From an uncultured Actinomycetes bacterium (GTDB lineage: Bacteria; Actinomycetota; Acidimicrobiia; Acidimicrobiales; RAAP-2), in assembly GCA_903871335.1 (NCBI GenBank), contig CAIQGE010000039.1:1-64000 (forward strand): a stretch of 64,000 bases of DNA, written 5' to 3'. Position numbers and translations under genes: made by a program. Shown here piece by piece: positions 51,789 to 59,585 of this stretch (position 1 is its first letter; each line of letters opens with the position of its first letter). Under the pieces are notes generated by a model, which was not told the origin of the DNA, ran no database searches, and worked only from the letters and a program-made list of their open reading frames with translations.

Positions 51789-53849
51789 GTGTTCGCTTTT
51801 CTCGAAGATCTCAACGACCAGCAGCGGGAGGCCGTGACCTACGACGGTCCCGCCCTGCGCGTCCTGGCGGGTCCGGGAACCGGCAAGACAACCACCTTGT
51901 CGGCCCGCACGGCACATCTCCTCACCCTCGGCGTCTCGCCTGAGCGAGTACTGCTGCTTACATTTTCTCGTCGAGCGGCACGCGTGATGATGGCTCGTTC
52001 GCGCCAGATGGCCGCAGTGGAGCGTCGAGTGCGAGGTCAGTCAGTGACGGGCGGAACCTTCCACGCGATTGCCCATCACGCGATTCGTCACTACGCCGTC
52101 AATCTGGGCGTTTCTCCAGATTTCTCGTTGCTTGATCAGGCCGATGCCGCCGACGTTCTCGACCTCGTCCGCGCGGAGCGTCGAACAACCAAGTCGGTGC
52201 GACGAGGCGCGAGTAAGGCCACTCTCGCGTCCATATATTCGCGGTCGGTCAATATGTCCCAATCTGTTCAACAGTCCATTGCGGAGGTCGCGCCATGGTG
52301 CAGTGATGACGCCGAGGAGTACTCCGCCGTGTTTCGCGCGTATGTGACTCGTAAGCGCACTCTCGCGCTGCTCGACTTCGACGACTTGCTCCTCTACTGG
52401 CGCGCTCTCGTTCGCGATGATCAGCTCGGTGCGCGGTTCGCTAGCGGATTTGACCACGTGCTCATCGATGAATATCAGGACGTGAACGCGACCCAAGTTG
52501 ATATTGCCACTGCACTCGCCCAGCGCGAGTGCTCTCTTACTTTGGTGGGCGATGACGCGCAGGCCATCTACGGCTTTCGAGGCTCGTCGCCTCGGTACTT
52601 GATTGAGGCGGACGCGTCATTCGTCGGGCTGCGTACGGTGACGCTGGAGACGAACTATCGGTCCACTCAAGAAATACTTAACGTCGCCAATCAACTAGCT
52701 CGCGAAGCCCCCGTGGGCTTCTCGGCCATCTTGACGTCGCATCAACCTGACGCGGGAGCACGTCCCGTGCACGTGGTGCAGTGTGGTGACGAAGACTCAC
52801 AGACTGCCTATGTCTGTGACCAGGTCTTAGAGAACCTCGAACACGGCGTGCGACTGCAGGATCAAGCCGTCATCTTTCGCACCTCCCACCACAGCGCTCA
52901 TCTGGAGCTGGAACTCACTCGTCGGAGGATCCCGTATGTCAAGTACGGAGGGCTGCGATATCTAGAAGCAGCCCACGTAAAGGATCTCCTGGCCCTCTAC
53001 CGCATTGCGGACAATGGTCGCGATAGTCCCGCGTGGTTTCGGCTCTTGCGCTTGCTGCCCGGTGTCGGACCGGTCACGGCTCGACGGATTGTCGACTCTT
53101 TGGAAATGGATGCGCAGCTGGAGTCACGAACACCTGCCGACCGGGCGGCGATGGTGCGAGACCTCCTGCCCGAAGGGGCTCGGCGATTCTTTGACCCCCT
53201 TCTCGAAGGTTTGGCCAACGCGACGGGCGACACGGTGCCTCTGCGTGCAGACCGGCTACGAAGTGCGATCGAACCGCTCTTGTGCGCGGTCTACGAAGAC
53301 GCTGACGTACGACTCGTAGACCTCGACGCTCTCGTCAATGCTGCCTCCCAGTGCGCCCGTCTGAGCGACGTCTCATCACTCTTTGTTCTCGAACCGACTA
53401 CATCTACCGGCGATCTCGCTGACGATCCATCGATTGATGAAGATTGGCTGGTCTTGTCCACCATTCACTCCGCTAAAGGGCTGGAATTTCATTCGGTCTT
53501 TGTCATTCACGCCGCCGACGGCAATATTCCCTCCGATATGGCGTTATCCAGTGACGAGGGTTTGGAAGAAGAACGACGCCTCCTCTACGTCGCACTGACT
53601 CGTGCTCGACGTCAACTCACCGTCACCTTTCCTCTGCGGTTCCATCACAAGCCACCCAAGCATCCCGACGCTCATTCGTGGGCCTTACCTTCCCGCTTCT
53701 TGACGCCCGCTGTGTGTGAACTCGTGACCTGGTCATCGGTGGGATGTGAGGAAGCAACGCCCTACGTGGGCGGTGCTGCAACGCCATCAGCGATCACGTC
53801 GAGCGTCGAGTTATTGCTCACCGAATTGTTCGGGTCTGCGACTTCCTAA
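51789..53849 (+). CDS. UvrD/PcrA-like superfamily 1 DNA helicase
   Basis: A 686-residue SF1A helicase with all core motifs: Walker A AGPGTGKTTTLSART (27-41), TFSRRAARVM (Ia), GTFHAIAHHAIR, DEYQDVNATQ (II), VGDDAQAIYGFRG (III), LETNYRST (IV), STIHSAKGLEFHSVF (V) and EERRLLYVALTRARRQL (VI). A helix-hairpin-like LPGVGPVTARRIVDSL lies in the middle. Such enzymes unwind DNA 3'-5' in repair or replication restart. Length is near PcrA/UvrD, with a short C-terminus lacking the RNA-polymerase-binding Tudor domain. It stands alone, and contains several TTA leucine codons in its second half, e.g. near 52827 and 53544. Confidence 0.93.
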   Translation: MFAFLEDLNDQQREAVTYDGPALRVLAGPGTGKTTTLSARTAHLLTLGVSPERVLLLTFSRRAARVMMARSRQMAAVERRVRGQSVTGGTFHAIAHHAIRHYAVNLGVSPDFSLLDQADAADVLDLVRAERRTTKSVRRGASKATLASIYSRSVNMSQSVQQSIAEVAPWCSDDAEEYSAVFRAYVTRKRTLALLDFDDLLLYWRALVRDDQLGARFASGFDHVLIDEYQDVNATQVDIATALAQRECSLTLVGDDAQAIYGFRGSSPRYLIEADASFVGLRTVTLETNYRSTQEILNVANQLAREAPVGFSAILTSHQPDAGARPVHVVQCGDEDSQTAYVCDQVLENLEHGVRLQDQAVIFRTSHHSAHLELELTRRRIPYVKYGGLRYLEAAHVKDLLALYRIADNGRDSPAWFRLLRLLPGVGPVTARRIVDSLEMDAQLESRTPADRAAMVRDLLPEGARRFFDPLLEGLANATGDTVPLRADRLRSAIEPLLCAVYEDADVRLVDLDALVNAASQCARLSDVSSLFVLEPTTSTGDLADDPSIDEDWLVLSTIHSAKGLEFHSVFVIHAADGNIPSDMALSSDEGLEEERRLLYVALTRARRQLTVTFPLRFHHKPPKHPDAHSWALPSRFLTPAVCELVTWSSVGCEEATPYVGGAATPSAITSSVELLLTELFGSATS

Positions 53850-54014
53850 CGAACGGCGAGAGAGATCAAAGTTCGCATAATCTCCTGTTGACGTCTCCTC
53901 ACGTGTCGAGACTTCTCCGGCGCGTGAATCTATTGATAACGACATGTCACTTCGTTGACCTAGGGTCGCGGTATCGCTAATCAATCACTTTCAGGAGCAT
54001 CGGAGCTGCAGCGG

Positions 54015-54290
54015 GTGGCAGACGCGGCGCGGACCCCGTCGTGGCACCTCGAACTTCGATCCAACGACGCGATTGTCGCCACCCGGGAATCGGGCGTCCC
54101 CGGCATGCCGTGGACAGTCGTCGCCCAACGAGGCGGCAGGGGAATGCGAGTCTCCGCGTATGAACCGGGCGACGATACGTCGGTCGAAGGTGATCCGGTG
54201 GGGGAGATAGCGGGAAACCCTCGCGATATGGGCCGCCAGTTCCGCGACATCCTGGCCGAGCTTGAGGATCGCGGCGGGTCCCAACAGTAG
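54015..54290 (+). CDS. Small hypothetical protein
   Basis: A 91-residue protein from GTG 54015: HLELRSNDAIVATRESGVPG, TVVAQRGGRGMRVSAYEPG and NPRDMGRQFRDILAELEDRG. It has the look of a small folded domain with a C-terminal helix, and an extended open frame on the opposite strand looks less protein-like. Upstream, a TAGGGT box occurs at 53961. A hairpin (54310-54345) follows its stop. I do not recognise the family. The region between the helicase stop and this gene (53850-54014) shows nothing else. Confidence 0.5.
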   Translation: MADAARTPSWHLELRSNDAIVATRESGVPGMPWTVVAQRGGRGMRVSAYEPGDDTSVEGDPVGEIAGNPRDMGRQFRDILAELEDRGGSQQ

Positions 54291-54309
54291 AACTGAGGAC
54301 CTCGATCCG

Positions 54310-54345
54310 CCTTCCCACGCCACGGGGAGGAGTGGCGTGGGAAGG
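54310..54345. terminator. Hairpin between convergent genes (no T run)
   Basis: Perfect 14-base arms CCTTCCCACGCCAC (54310-54323) and its complement (54332-54345) surround an 8-base loop. There is no T run, as in many high-GC actinobacterial terminators. It lies between the stops of the small hypothetical gene and the DUF4097 gene and could serve both. Confidence 0.65.
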
Positions 54346-54354
54346 ACTGGTGAC

Positions 54355-55242
54355 CTATCGTCCGGCCTGCTCCCAACGGTCTCGTAAGAGGTCGGCGAGA
54401 ACGGCATTCTTTCTTTCACGTTTTTCACTTAGTCGCTTGAGCGTGATGTCCCCGCTGATGCTGCTGGCGTTGAGAACGACCTGACCGTGATCATCGCTCG
54501 TCGCGGCACCCGAGTCGTCGAGGGCAATGTCCGATCGCACGTCGCCACTCGTGGCTTTGGCGTCGATGTCGACACGGAGCCCCGGCGATACGTACATGGT
54601 GATGTCGCCGGACACCGCTCGCACCTTGAGGTCACTAGGTGACGTCACTCCGATCGACACATCGCCGGACACCGTGTTCGCTACCGCCGAACCACTGAGA
54701 GAATTGACCTGGAGGTCACCGGAGGCGCTGCGCACCGTCATTCGTTCGCGTACTGATTGGACGAGCACGTCACCCGAAGCAACGTGCACCGAAAGATCCG
54801 CGACGTCGTCAATCAACAGGTCGCTGGAAGCACCCTTGACCGACACGTTGGAGTAAACGCCGACGGCCACGATGTCGCTTGAGCCCGTGCGGACGTCGAG
54901 CGATGACGCAGCGGGAACGAGGATGACGTAGTTGAGTGAGGCACCGTGAAAGTTCATCGCCAACACGCGGCGCGTGAGGTCGAGGAGGGATTCCCTCGTG
55001 TCCTCGCCCGAGCGTCGCTTGGGCTCTCGTACTTCCAACGTGTGTCGAGCGTCGTCGAAGTTCACAATGATCTCGTCGATGCGAGCCGCGGCGTCAGGTC
55101 TGTTCGACGTGATGCGCACGACGACGGAGGCTTCGTCGTGGGTTCGCACGAAGATATCGCCGCTCGCGACCTGGAGGTCGATGGTGATGGGTTGGTCCGC
55201 GTCAAAAGTTTCGATGCGCGCGGTAGTGGCTTCGGTGGTCAT
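54355..55242 (-). CDS. DUF4097 family beta-helix-like protein
   Basis: A 295-residue protein with the periodic DUF4097 repeat in which S-G-D or S-S-D recurs every 17-20 residues: ASGDIFVRTHDEASVVVRI, RTGSSDIVAVGVYSNVSVKG, ASSDLLIDDVADLSVHV, ASGDVLVQSVRERMTVRS, ASGDLQVNSL, VSGDVSIGVTSPSDLKVRA and ISGDITLKRL. Such sequences fold as a right-handed beta solenoid. There is no signal peptide, so it is likely cytoplasmic. It follows the HicB-like RHH gene by 21 bases with GAAAGAAGGACAACC before its ATG. The function of the family is unknown. Confidence 0.85.
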   Translation of the reverse strand: MTTEATTARIETFDADQPITIDLQVASGDIFVRTHDEASVVVRITSNRPDAAARIDEIIVNFDDARHTLEVREPKRRSGEDTRESLLDLTRRVLAMNFHGASLNYVILVPAASSLDVRTGSSDIVAVGVYSNVSVKGASSDLLIDDVADLSVHVASGDVLVQSVRERMTVRSASGDLQVNSLSGSAVANTVSGDVSIGVTSPSDLKVRAVSGDITMYVSPGLRVDIDAKATSGDVRSDIALDDSGAATSDDHGQVVLNASSISGDITLKRLSEKRERKNAVLADLLRDRWEQAGR

Positions 55243-55263
55243 GGTTGTCCTTCTTTCAGTTCT

Positions 55264-55713
55264 CTAGCTCAGGCCGGTGCCGCGGAGGTGCTTGCCGACT
55301 TTGGGGGTTACGTTGGGGCGATCGATACTCGTTTGCAAAGCACGAACGATCCAGGTATTCGTCGAGACGCTTTCTCGCGACGCTCGTTGTTCGACACGAC
55401 TCTTCAAATCGTCGGGCAACCGAAGCGCGATGCGAGCAGTGAATTCACCGGGTGCGTCGACGGGTGATGAGTCGACATCCATGGCTGCAATTTGGACATC
55501 ATCGCCCACGAGCCGAAGTTCGAGGGAGAGTCCATCTTGGTTCGCGTTGAACTCAGCGACGACCTGCGTCAGCGAGCTGAGCCACTGGGTCGCGAGTGAG
55601 GGGCTCGCTGCTGCGGTGACTTTTCGGACACTGCCGGCGAGTTGATCGCCACCAAGTTCCGCGAGAGATTCGAGGTCGTGGGCGACCCCTTCAACGAAGT
55701 GTGATATCAACAT
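55264..55713 (-). CDS. HicB-like ribbon-helix-helix protein
   Basis: About 149 residues. The C-terminal segment ARIALRLPDDLKSRVEQRA followed by SRESVSTNTWIVRALQTS is a ribbon-helix-helix DNA-binding unit of the HicB-antitoxin type. The N-terminal 90 residues (LISHFVEGVAHDLESLAELG...) are a separate predicted domain. No HicA toxin gene is adjacent; the downstream partner is the DUF4097 gene. ATG 55713 is chosen because a strong promoter (55722-55750) would start transcripts near 55715, making the earlier TTG 55731 untranscribed. GATATC repeats overlapping the promoter suggest autoregulation. Confidence 0.82.
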   Translation of the reverse strand: MLISHFVEGVAHDLESLAELGGDQLAGSVRKVTAAASPSLATQWLSSLTQVVAEFNANQDGLSLELRLVGDDVQIAAMDVDSSPVDAPGEFTARIALRLPDDLKSRVEQRASRESVSTNTWIVRALQTSIDRPNVTPKVGKHLRGTGLS

Positions 55714-55740
55714 GACTTCAGATGATATCAAGACGATATC
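55703..55740. repeat. Three GATATC repeats overlapping the hicB-like promoter and start
   Basis: GATATCAA-type sites occur at 55703-55708, 55724-55729 and 55735-55740. The second and third are 11 bases apart, one helical turn, and lie in the -10/spacer region; the first is 21 bases from the second, inside the start of the coding sequence. The spacing and the self-complementary core are what a dimeric ribbon-helix-helix repressor would bind. Confidence 0.6.
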
Positions 55741-55750
55741 AAAAATGCAA
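55722..55750 (-). promoter_or_regulatory. Promoter of the hicB-like/DUF4097 operon, leaderless
   Basis: On the minus strand TTGCAT (55745-55750), 17 bases, and TATCAT (55722-55727) form a near-consensus promoter. The expected start, about seven bases on, coincides with ATG 55713 within two bases and no ribosome-binding site is seen. Confidence 0.6.
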
Positions 55751-55757
55751 GCATTTT
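55742..55757. promoter_or_regulatory. AT-rich palindrome at the -35 region of the hicB-like promoter
   Basis: AAAATGC-AA-GCATTTT is a perfect 7-base inverted repeat that covers the -35 hexamer. It lies in the 111 bases between the divergent hicB-like and mscS-like genes and could be a second operator acting on either. Confidence 0.45.
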
Positions 55758-55810
55758 GAATTACAATGTTTCTTGAAGAATCCCTTGAAATTTCGGGAAT
55801 TTCGGACCGC

Positions 55811-55816
55811 TACGCT
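55811..55816 (+). promoter_or_regulatory. Candidate -10 box for the mini-MscS gene
   Basis: TACGCT is followed by eight bases and GTG 55825, again without a ribosome-binding sequence. TTGAAA occurs 20 bases upstream, a poor spacing. Confidence 0.3.
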
Positions 55817-55824
55817 GGAATTCC

Positions 55825-56451
55825 GTGACGCCCCTTCGTGTTCCTTCCCGTTCTGACCACCGATTTCGGCATTGGGTGACGGGCGGTATCGCGGCAGCAG
55901 TGGCGACCAGCGCGCTGGTTGTCGGATCAGAGTTTGGCGGCTTTCACGTGGGTGGGCTTCATCCGAAAGTGGTCGCGTGGTGCGCCGCTGTGGTGATTGT
56001 GATCGCGGGAATTGTGGCGGTGCAGAATCTGGCCACGGCCCTCAGTGAGTTCGTGATGGCTCGCTCGGCCCCCGCAGCAGGTTCGGCCGTTCGTTTACTC
56101 GGCACCGGCATTGGGTACCTCATCGTTGTCTTCGCGACGTTCGCCGTTTTGGGTGTCTCGATCGCGAAGCTCCTCTTGGGCGTCGGCCTCGCCAGCGTGG
56201 TCATCGGTATCGCGGCCCAACAGAGTCTGGGAAATATCTTCGCGGCGCTCGTCCTTCTGTTTGCCCACCCCTTCACCGTCGGTGATTACATTCGTGTGCG
56301 TTCGAGCATGATCGGCGTCATCGACGTCTGGGTGCTGGAAATCGGTTTGACGTACGTGACGGTGCGCACGGACGACGGCATTCTTCGGATTCCGAACTCA
56401 GCGATGCTCGCGGCGGGGATCGGTCAACTGACGAAGCCGACCGAGGATTAG
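55825..56451 (+). CDS. Short mechanosensitive channel (MscS family)
   Basis: A 208-residue protein. Two helices (VTGGIAAAVATSALVVG and VVAWCAAVVIVIAGIVAVQN) and a third (GIGYLIVVFATFAVLGVSI) precede the pore segment LLLGVGLASVVIGIAAQQSL, GNIFAALVLLFAHPFTVGDY, the hallmark of MscS. The beta domain follows (GVIDVWVLEIGLTYVTVRTD, ILRIPNSAML), but the sequence stops at TKPTED, so the C-terminal alpha/beta cage domain of E. coli MscS (286 residues) is missing. The stop is clean and the frame intact, so this is probably a natural short form. It overlaps the next convergent gene by four bases. Confidence 0.88.
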   Translation: MTPLRVPSRSDHRFRHWVTGGIAAAVATSALVVGSEFGGFHVGGLHPKVVAWCAAVVIVIAGIVAVQNLATALSEFVMARSAPAAGSAVRLLGTGIGYLIVVFATFAVLGVSIAKLLLGVGLASVVIGIAAQQSLGNIFAALVLLFAHPFTVGDYIRVRSSMIGVIDVWVLEIGLTYVTVRTDDGILRIPNSAMLAAGIGQLTKPTED

Positions 56452-57191
56452 TCCGTCGCGTTGATCGACGCCCAAAAGGTCTCTAACACGTCGGCACCGA
56501 GCGCGGGGTCCTGAAGAGCCCACCAGTGTCCGAGCCCGGGAAGCTCCACGAATTGCGCGTCCAGCGCACTCGCGATTGTCTTCGCGTTCTCGGTATTTCC
56601 GAATGGGTCGTCGCTCGCGCTGAGAATCAGTCCCGGACTCTGGGTGGGTCGTAACGGCCACGTCCAATCGGCGTGCGGATTTGGCGTGGCCGATCGGTAG
56701 AGGTCGAGGATGCATCCGGCCATGGTGTCGTCCAACGCCGTGGCCATCCGCACAGCACCGGAGGATGGCATGCCGAGCATGGAGAGCACCGCCGCTCTGT
56801 CATCGACCGGTGTCGCCAGTTGTCCTTCCCAAAACGCCTCGCCGTCGCCGGGTGTCTGCCACAGACGAGCGAGGTCGTGCCACTCATAATCGGGACTCAA
56901 AGTGAAGGCGCCATCCGACACCCACGAGCGCACGCGGTCACCGTGGGCGGTGGCGATGCGGTTCGTGATGATTGCTCCCCAGTCGTGTCCCACGAGATCA
57001 ATCGGTTCGTCGATGTCGGCCAATCGATCGAGGGTCCAGGCCACGTATTCGTCCTTCGTGGCACCGAACTCTTTGGGGCGTGGCGTCCCAAAACCCGGGA
57101 GAGAGAGGGCGACGGATTCGGCGGTCAAGAGGGCGCGTACTTCATCCCACAGTGAACTGACCTCAGGAACTCCGTGCAGAAAAACAATCAT
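56448..57191 (-). CDS. Alpha/beta hydrolase with Asp nucleophile (epoxide hydrolase/dehalogenase-like)
   Basis: A 247-residue protein that starts directly at the first beta strand, MIVFLHGVPEVSSLWDEV. The elbow VGHDWGAIIT has Asp where lipases have Ser, as in epoxide hydrolases and haloalkane dehalogenases; the acid is in LSASDDPFGN and the His in LPGLGHWWALQ. AAGGGGTCCTC before ATG 57191 supports this start over ATG 57218. The substrate is unknown. It converges on the mini-MscS gene. Confidence 0.88.
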   Translation of the reverse strand: MIVFLHGVPEVSSLWDEVRALLTAESVALSLPGFGTPRPKEFGATKDEYVAWTLDRLADIDEPIDLVGHDWGAIITNRIATAHGDRVRSWVSDGAFTLSPDYEWHDLARLWQTPGDGEAFWEGQLATPVDDRAAVLSMLGMPSSGAVRMATALDDTMAGCILDLYRSATPNPHADWTWPLRPTQSPGLILSASDDPFGNTENAKTIASALDAQFVELPGLGHWWALQDPALGADVLETFWASINATD

Positions 57192-57267
57192 GAGGACCCC
57201 TTCGTTCGTTCGACGCATCTTCCCACGCCCCGAGCCAGGTTCGTGAGGAAGCGCGCCGTGATGTCAC

Positions 57268-58401
57268 CTACGACACCACCGCATAGACCGCATCAATGAG
57301 AGCGCGATTGCGCGTGCTTTGCCACCGTGGGATGACGTGGTTCATGACGTATCCAATCGCAATTTCGGAATGGGGATCAGCCATGCCGAGCGCTCCGCCC
57401 GTGCCAAAGTGTCCGAAACTTCCCGCGTGAGGACCAAACGAACGTCGCGGAGTCGTCGGTTGAAATCCGAGTCCGAACGTGACGTCTTCACCCAGCACCG
57501 GACACGGACCTGTCGACTGAGCGCGAACTGCTTCGGCTAGGGCGTCGTGTGACAAGAGTCGGTCCGGGGAGAGCAGCGCGTTGTAGAAACTGGCAATACC
57601 GCGACCCGATCCGTGTCCGTTGGTGGACGGGATCTGCGCCTGCCGCCACTCCTTCGTGTTGACGACACCGAAGGAGGAATAGCCCGGTGGGTTGAAGTAA
57701 CCCCTCAAGATCATTGAGCTCTCCCCGCCGTCATCAGTCGGGAGCGTGGCGGGGGATGCCGCGGTATCGAGGTGAATGTTCGCGCACCGAAAGAGATCGC
57801 GATCGCCAACTCCGTAATGGAGGTCGGCGTTGATCATTGATGAAACCCGCTCCAGTTCGTCATGAGGGGAGACGCCCGAAAGTCGTCGAAGACATTCACC
57901 AATGAGATGGCCGTACGTATTTGTGTGGTACACGTGGCGGGTGCCGGCGACGAACCACGGAGCTGAATCGGCCAAGGCATTCGTCATCACGTCCCACTGC
58001 CAGAGGTCGTCATTGGTCAAGTTTGCGCGAATCGCCGGGACGCCGGCTTGGTGGCAGAGCGCGTGCCGGAACGTGGTTGATTGTTTTCCGCGCGCGGCGA
58101 ATTCCGGCCACACGGAGATAATCGGTTCGTCGAGTGAGACACCCTCCATCTCGAGGCGCCGCAACAACAATGTCGCGATGATCGGCTTGCCGGCGGAATA
58201 GAAGTTCGCGATGGTGTCGCGTTCCCACGGTTGTAACTCGTCGTGGTCGCTCGTTCCTCCCCAAAGGTCCACCACCATCTCGCCGCGGTGGAACACGCTC
58301 ACGGATGCGCCTTTTTCGCCTCGTGCGGCGAAATTCTCAAGAAAGGCGTCGCGAACGCTGACGAATCGTGGATCACACGAGCCCTGCACGAAGGTCGTCA
58401 T
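57268..58401 (-). CDS. Serine hydrolase, beta-lactamase class C/esterase EstB-like
   Basis: A 377-residue enzyme: VSVFHRGEMVVDLWGGTSDH, the nucleophile SAGK in NFYSAGKPIIATLLLRRLEM, LCHQAGVPA, the Tyr in VYHTNTYGHLIGECLRRLSG and HFGTGGALGMADPHSEIAIG near the end in place of the KTG box. These are the motifs of family VIII carboxylesterases (EstB), which hydrolyse esters rather than beta-lactams. No signal peptide. AGGAGC lies just before the ATG. Probably monocistronic or paired with the GNAT gene upstream, 38 bases away. Confidence 0.9.
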   Translation of the reverse strand: MTTFVQGSCDPRFVSVRDAFLENFAARGEKGASVSVFHRGEMVVDLWGGTSDHDELQPWERDTIANFYSAGKPIIATLLLRRLEMEGVSLDEPIISVWPEFAARGKQSTTFRHALCHQAGVPAIRANLTNDDLWQWDVMTNALADSAPWFVAGTRHVYHTNTYGHLIGECLRRLSGVSPHDELERVSSMINADLHYGVGDRDLFRCANIHLDTAASPATLPTDDGGESSMILRGYFNPPGYSSFGVVNTKEWRQAQIPSTNGHGSGRGIASFYNALLSPDRLLSHDALAEAVRAQSTGPCPVLGEDVTFGLGFQPTTPRRSFGPHAGSFGHFGTGGALGMADPHSEIAIGYVMNHVIPRWQSTRNRALIDAVYAVVS

Positions 58402-58439
58402 GCTCCTAGTTAACTCGCCCGGCGAGACCCAGTAAGGAA

Positions 58440-59114
58440 CTACAGAGGCGCGCGAAGTACGGCGATTTGAACCTCACGCCGGTGGGTGTAACCCAAGGAC
58501 TCGTAGAGCGAAATCGCTTTCACGTTGTCGGCCGACGTGTGCAGCATCGGGCGCCTTCCGTCAGCGTCGAGGAGAGCGTGCTGCGCGTGCATCAAGGTGC
58601 TCGCGAGCCCTCTTCCACGAAATCGTTCGTCGGTACACACCGCACTGACTTCCACGAAATCGTCCGCGCGTAGTCGTTGTCCCGCGAGGGCCACCAACTC
58701 GCCCTCTTCTCGAATGCCTAGGTAGGTGCCCAACTCGGGAGTTCGGGGTCGAAAAGGTCCCGGCTTCGCACGTTCGACGAGATCCGCGACTTCGTTGGCG
58801 TTGTCATTGTTCATGACCTCGATCCGAGGATCGATCGTTGTTGACGTTCGAGGACCGATCATCTGGACTCCCTTCAAGTCCATCTCCACGACCCAGCCCT
58901 CAGGAATCTCGATCGGTGATCGAAAAAGTGAGGCCGTCTCGCCAGGTCCGACCAGTGCGCTCAGCGCATCCCAGTGCTCCGACCGAACGACATCGGGGAG
59001 GGCGCAAAAGATGCTGACATCAACGTCGTATCGGCACGCGTCGTCAGAGCCCTCGCGAAACGCGGAATGCTCACCGTGCAGCGCGTGCCACACCATGTTG
59101 TCGAGGGGATCCAT
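58440..59114 (-). CDS. GNAT family acetyltransferase
   Basis: A 224-residue protein. The C-terminal half is the GNAT core: GREEGELVALAGQ-type strands, then VEVSAVCTDERFRGRGLAST (the RxxGxG/A acetyl-CoA loop) and MLHTSADNVKAISLYESLGY. The N-terminal half (residues 1-110) is a degenerate second GNAT-like unit, as in FR47-type proteins. GAAGGAAAGAG precedes the ATG. The acceptor is unknown. Confidence 0.85.
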   Translation of the reverse strand: MDPLDNMVWHALHGEHSAFREGSDDACRYDVDVSIFCALPDVVRSEHWDALSALVGPGETASLFRSPIEIPEGWVVEMDLKGVQMIGPRTSTTIDPRIEVMNNDNANEVADLVERAKPGPFRPRTPELGTYLGIREEGELVALAGQRLRADDFVEVSAVCTDERFRGRGLASTLMHAQHALLDADGRRPMLHTSADNVKAISLYESLGYTHRREVQIAVLRAPL

Positions 59115-59585
59115 ACTCTTTCCTTCCCTCGAAACCTTCTATAGCGTCCGCGCAGATTACCGGCTGTGTGATCGAAAAGTGATCGGGTAGTTGGATGATC
59201 GTCGTCGGACGCCTCATTTTCGCCAGCCGATCTTGCAGCTCCGGCCTTCCCTGCCATCGTCGACCGACGAACGAGAGCGAAACCAATCTCGAGTGCGGAG
59301 GCGTGAGTGGCGACATATGCCGCTTGGTCACGCGACCCTGACGACAACGGGACACGGGCCGGAGATATCCCACCATCTTAGGTGTAAATAACGCATTCCT
59401 CCCGAAGTTCGACCTCGGTTCTCAGGGTGCAATTCCCATTTTAACCTTAAATTTCAGACTTTTACGAATTCATGACAACTCTGTCGGGATTATTGACTTT
59501 CAATAGTAACTCCATTAAAAAGGTAGTAATTGAGACGGCAGCACGCGTTCGTGAGCGCGTCTGTTGGCACGGAGAAAGGAGTCCT
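59115..59585. other. Intergenic region of about 470 bases, AT-richer near its right end
   Basis: No convincing gene was found. Bases 59390-59550 are clearly more AT-rich than the surroundings and contain a possible promoter (59493-59521) for the exported binding protein, whose start has a strong AAAGGAG. An in-frame ATG at 59472 exists, but the 38 residues it would add look like leader noise before the signal peptide. Confidence 0.5.
59493..59521 (+). promoter_or_regulatory. Candidate promoter of the PstS-like gene
   Basis: TTGACT (59493-59498) and TAAAAA (59516-59521) are 17 bases apart in an AT-rich stretch about 65 bases ahead of the gene. The -35 is good, the -10 weak. Confidence 0.35.

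Noticed and set aside
53977-54428. Three overlapping minus-strand reading frames opposite the small gene at 54015
   Set aside because: They are Arg/Pro-rich, run through the hairpin and into the DUF4097 3' end, and do not look like folded proteins.
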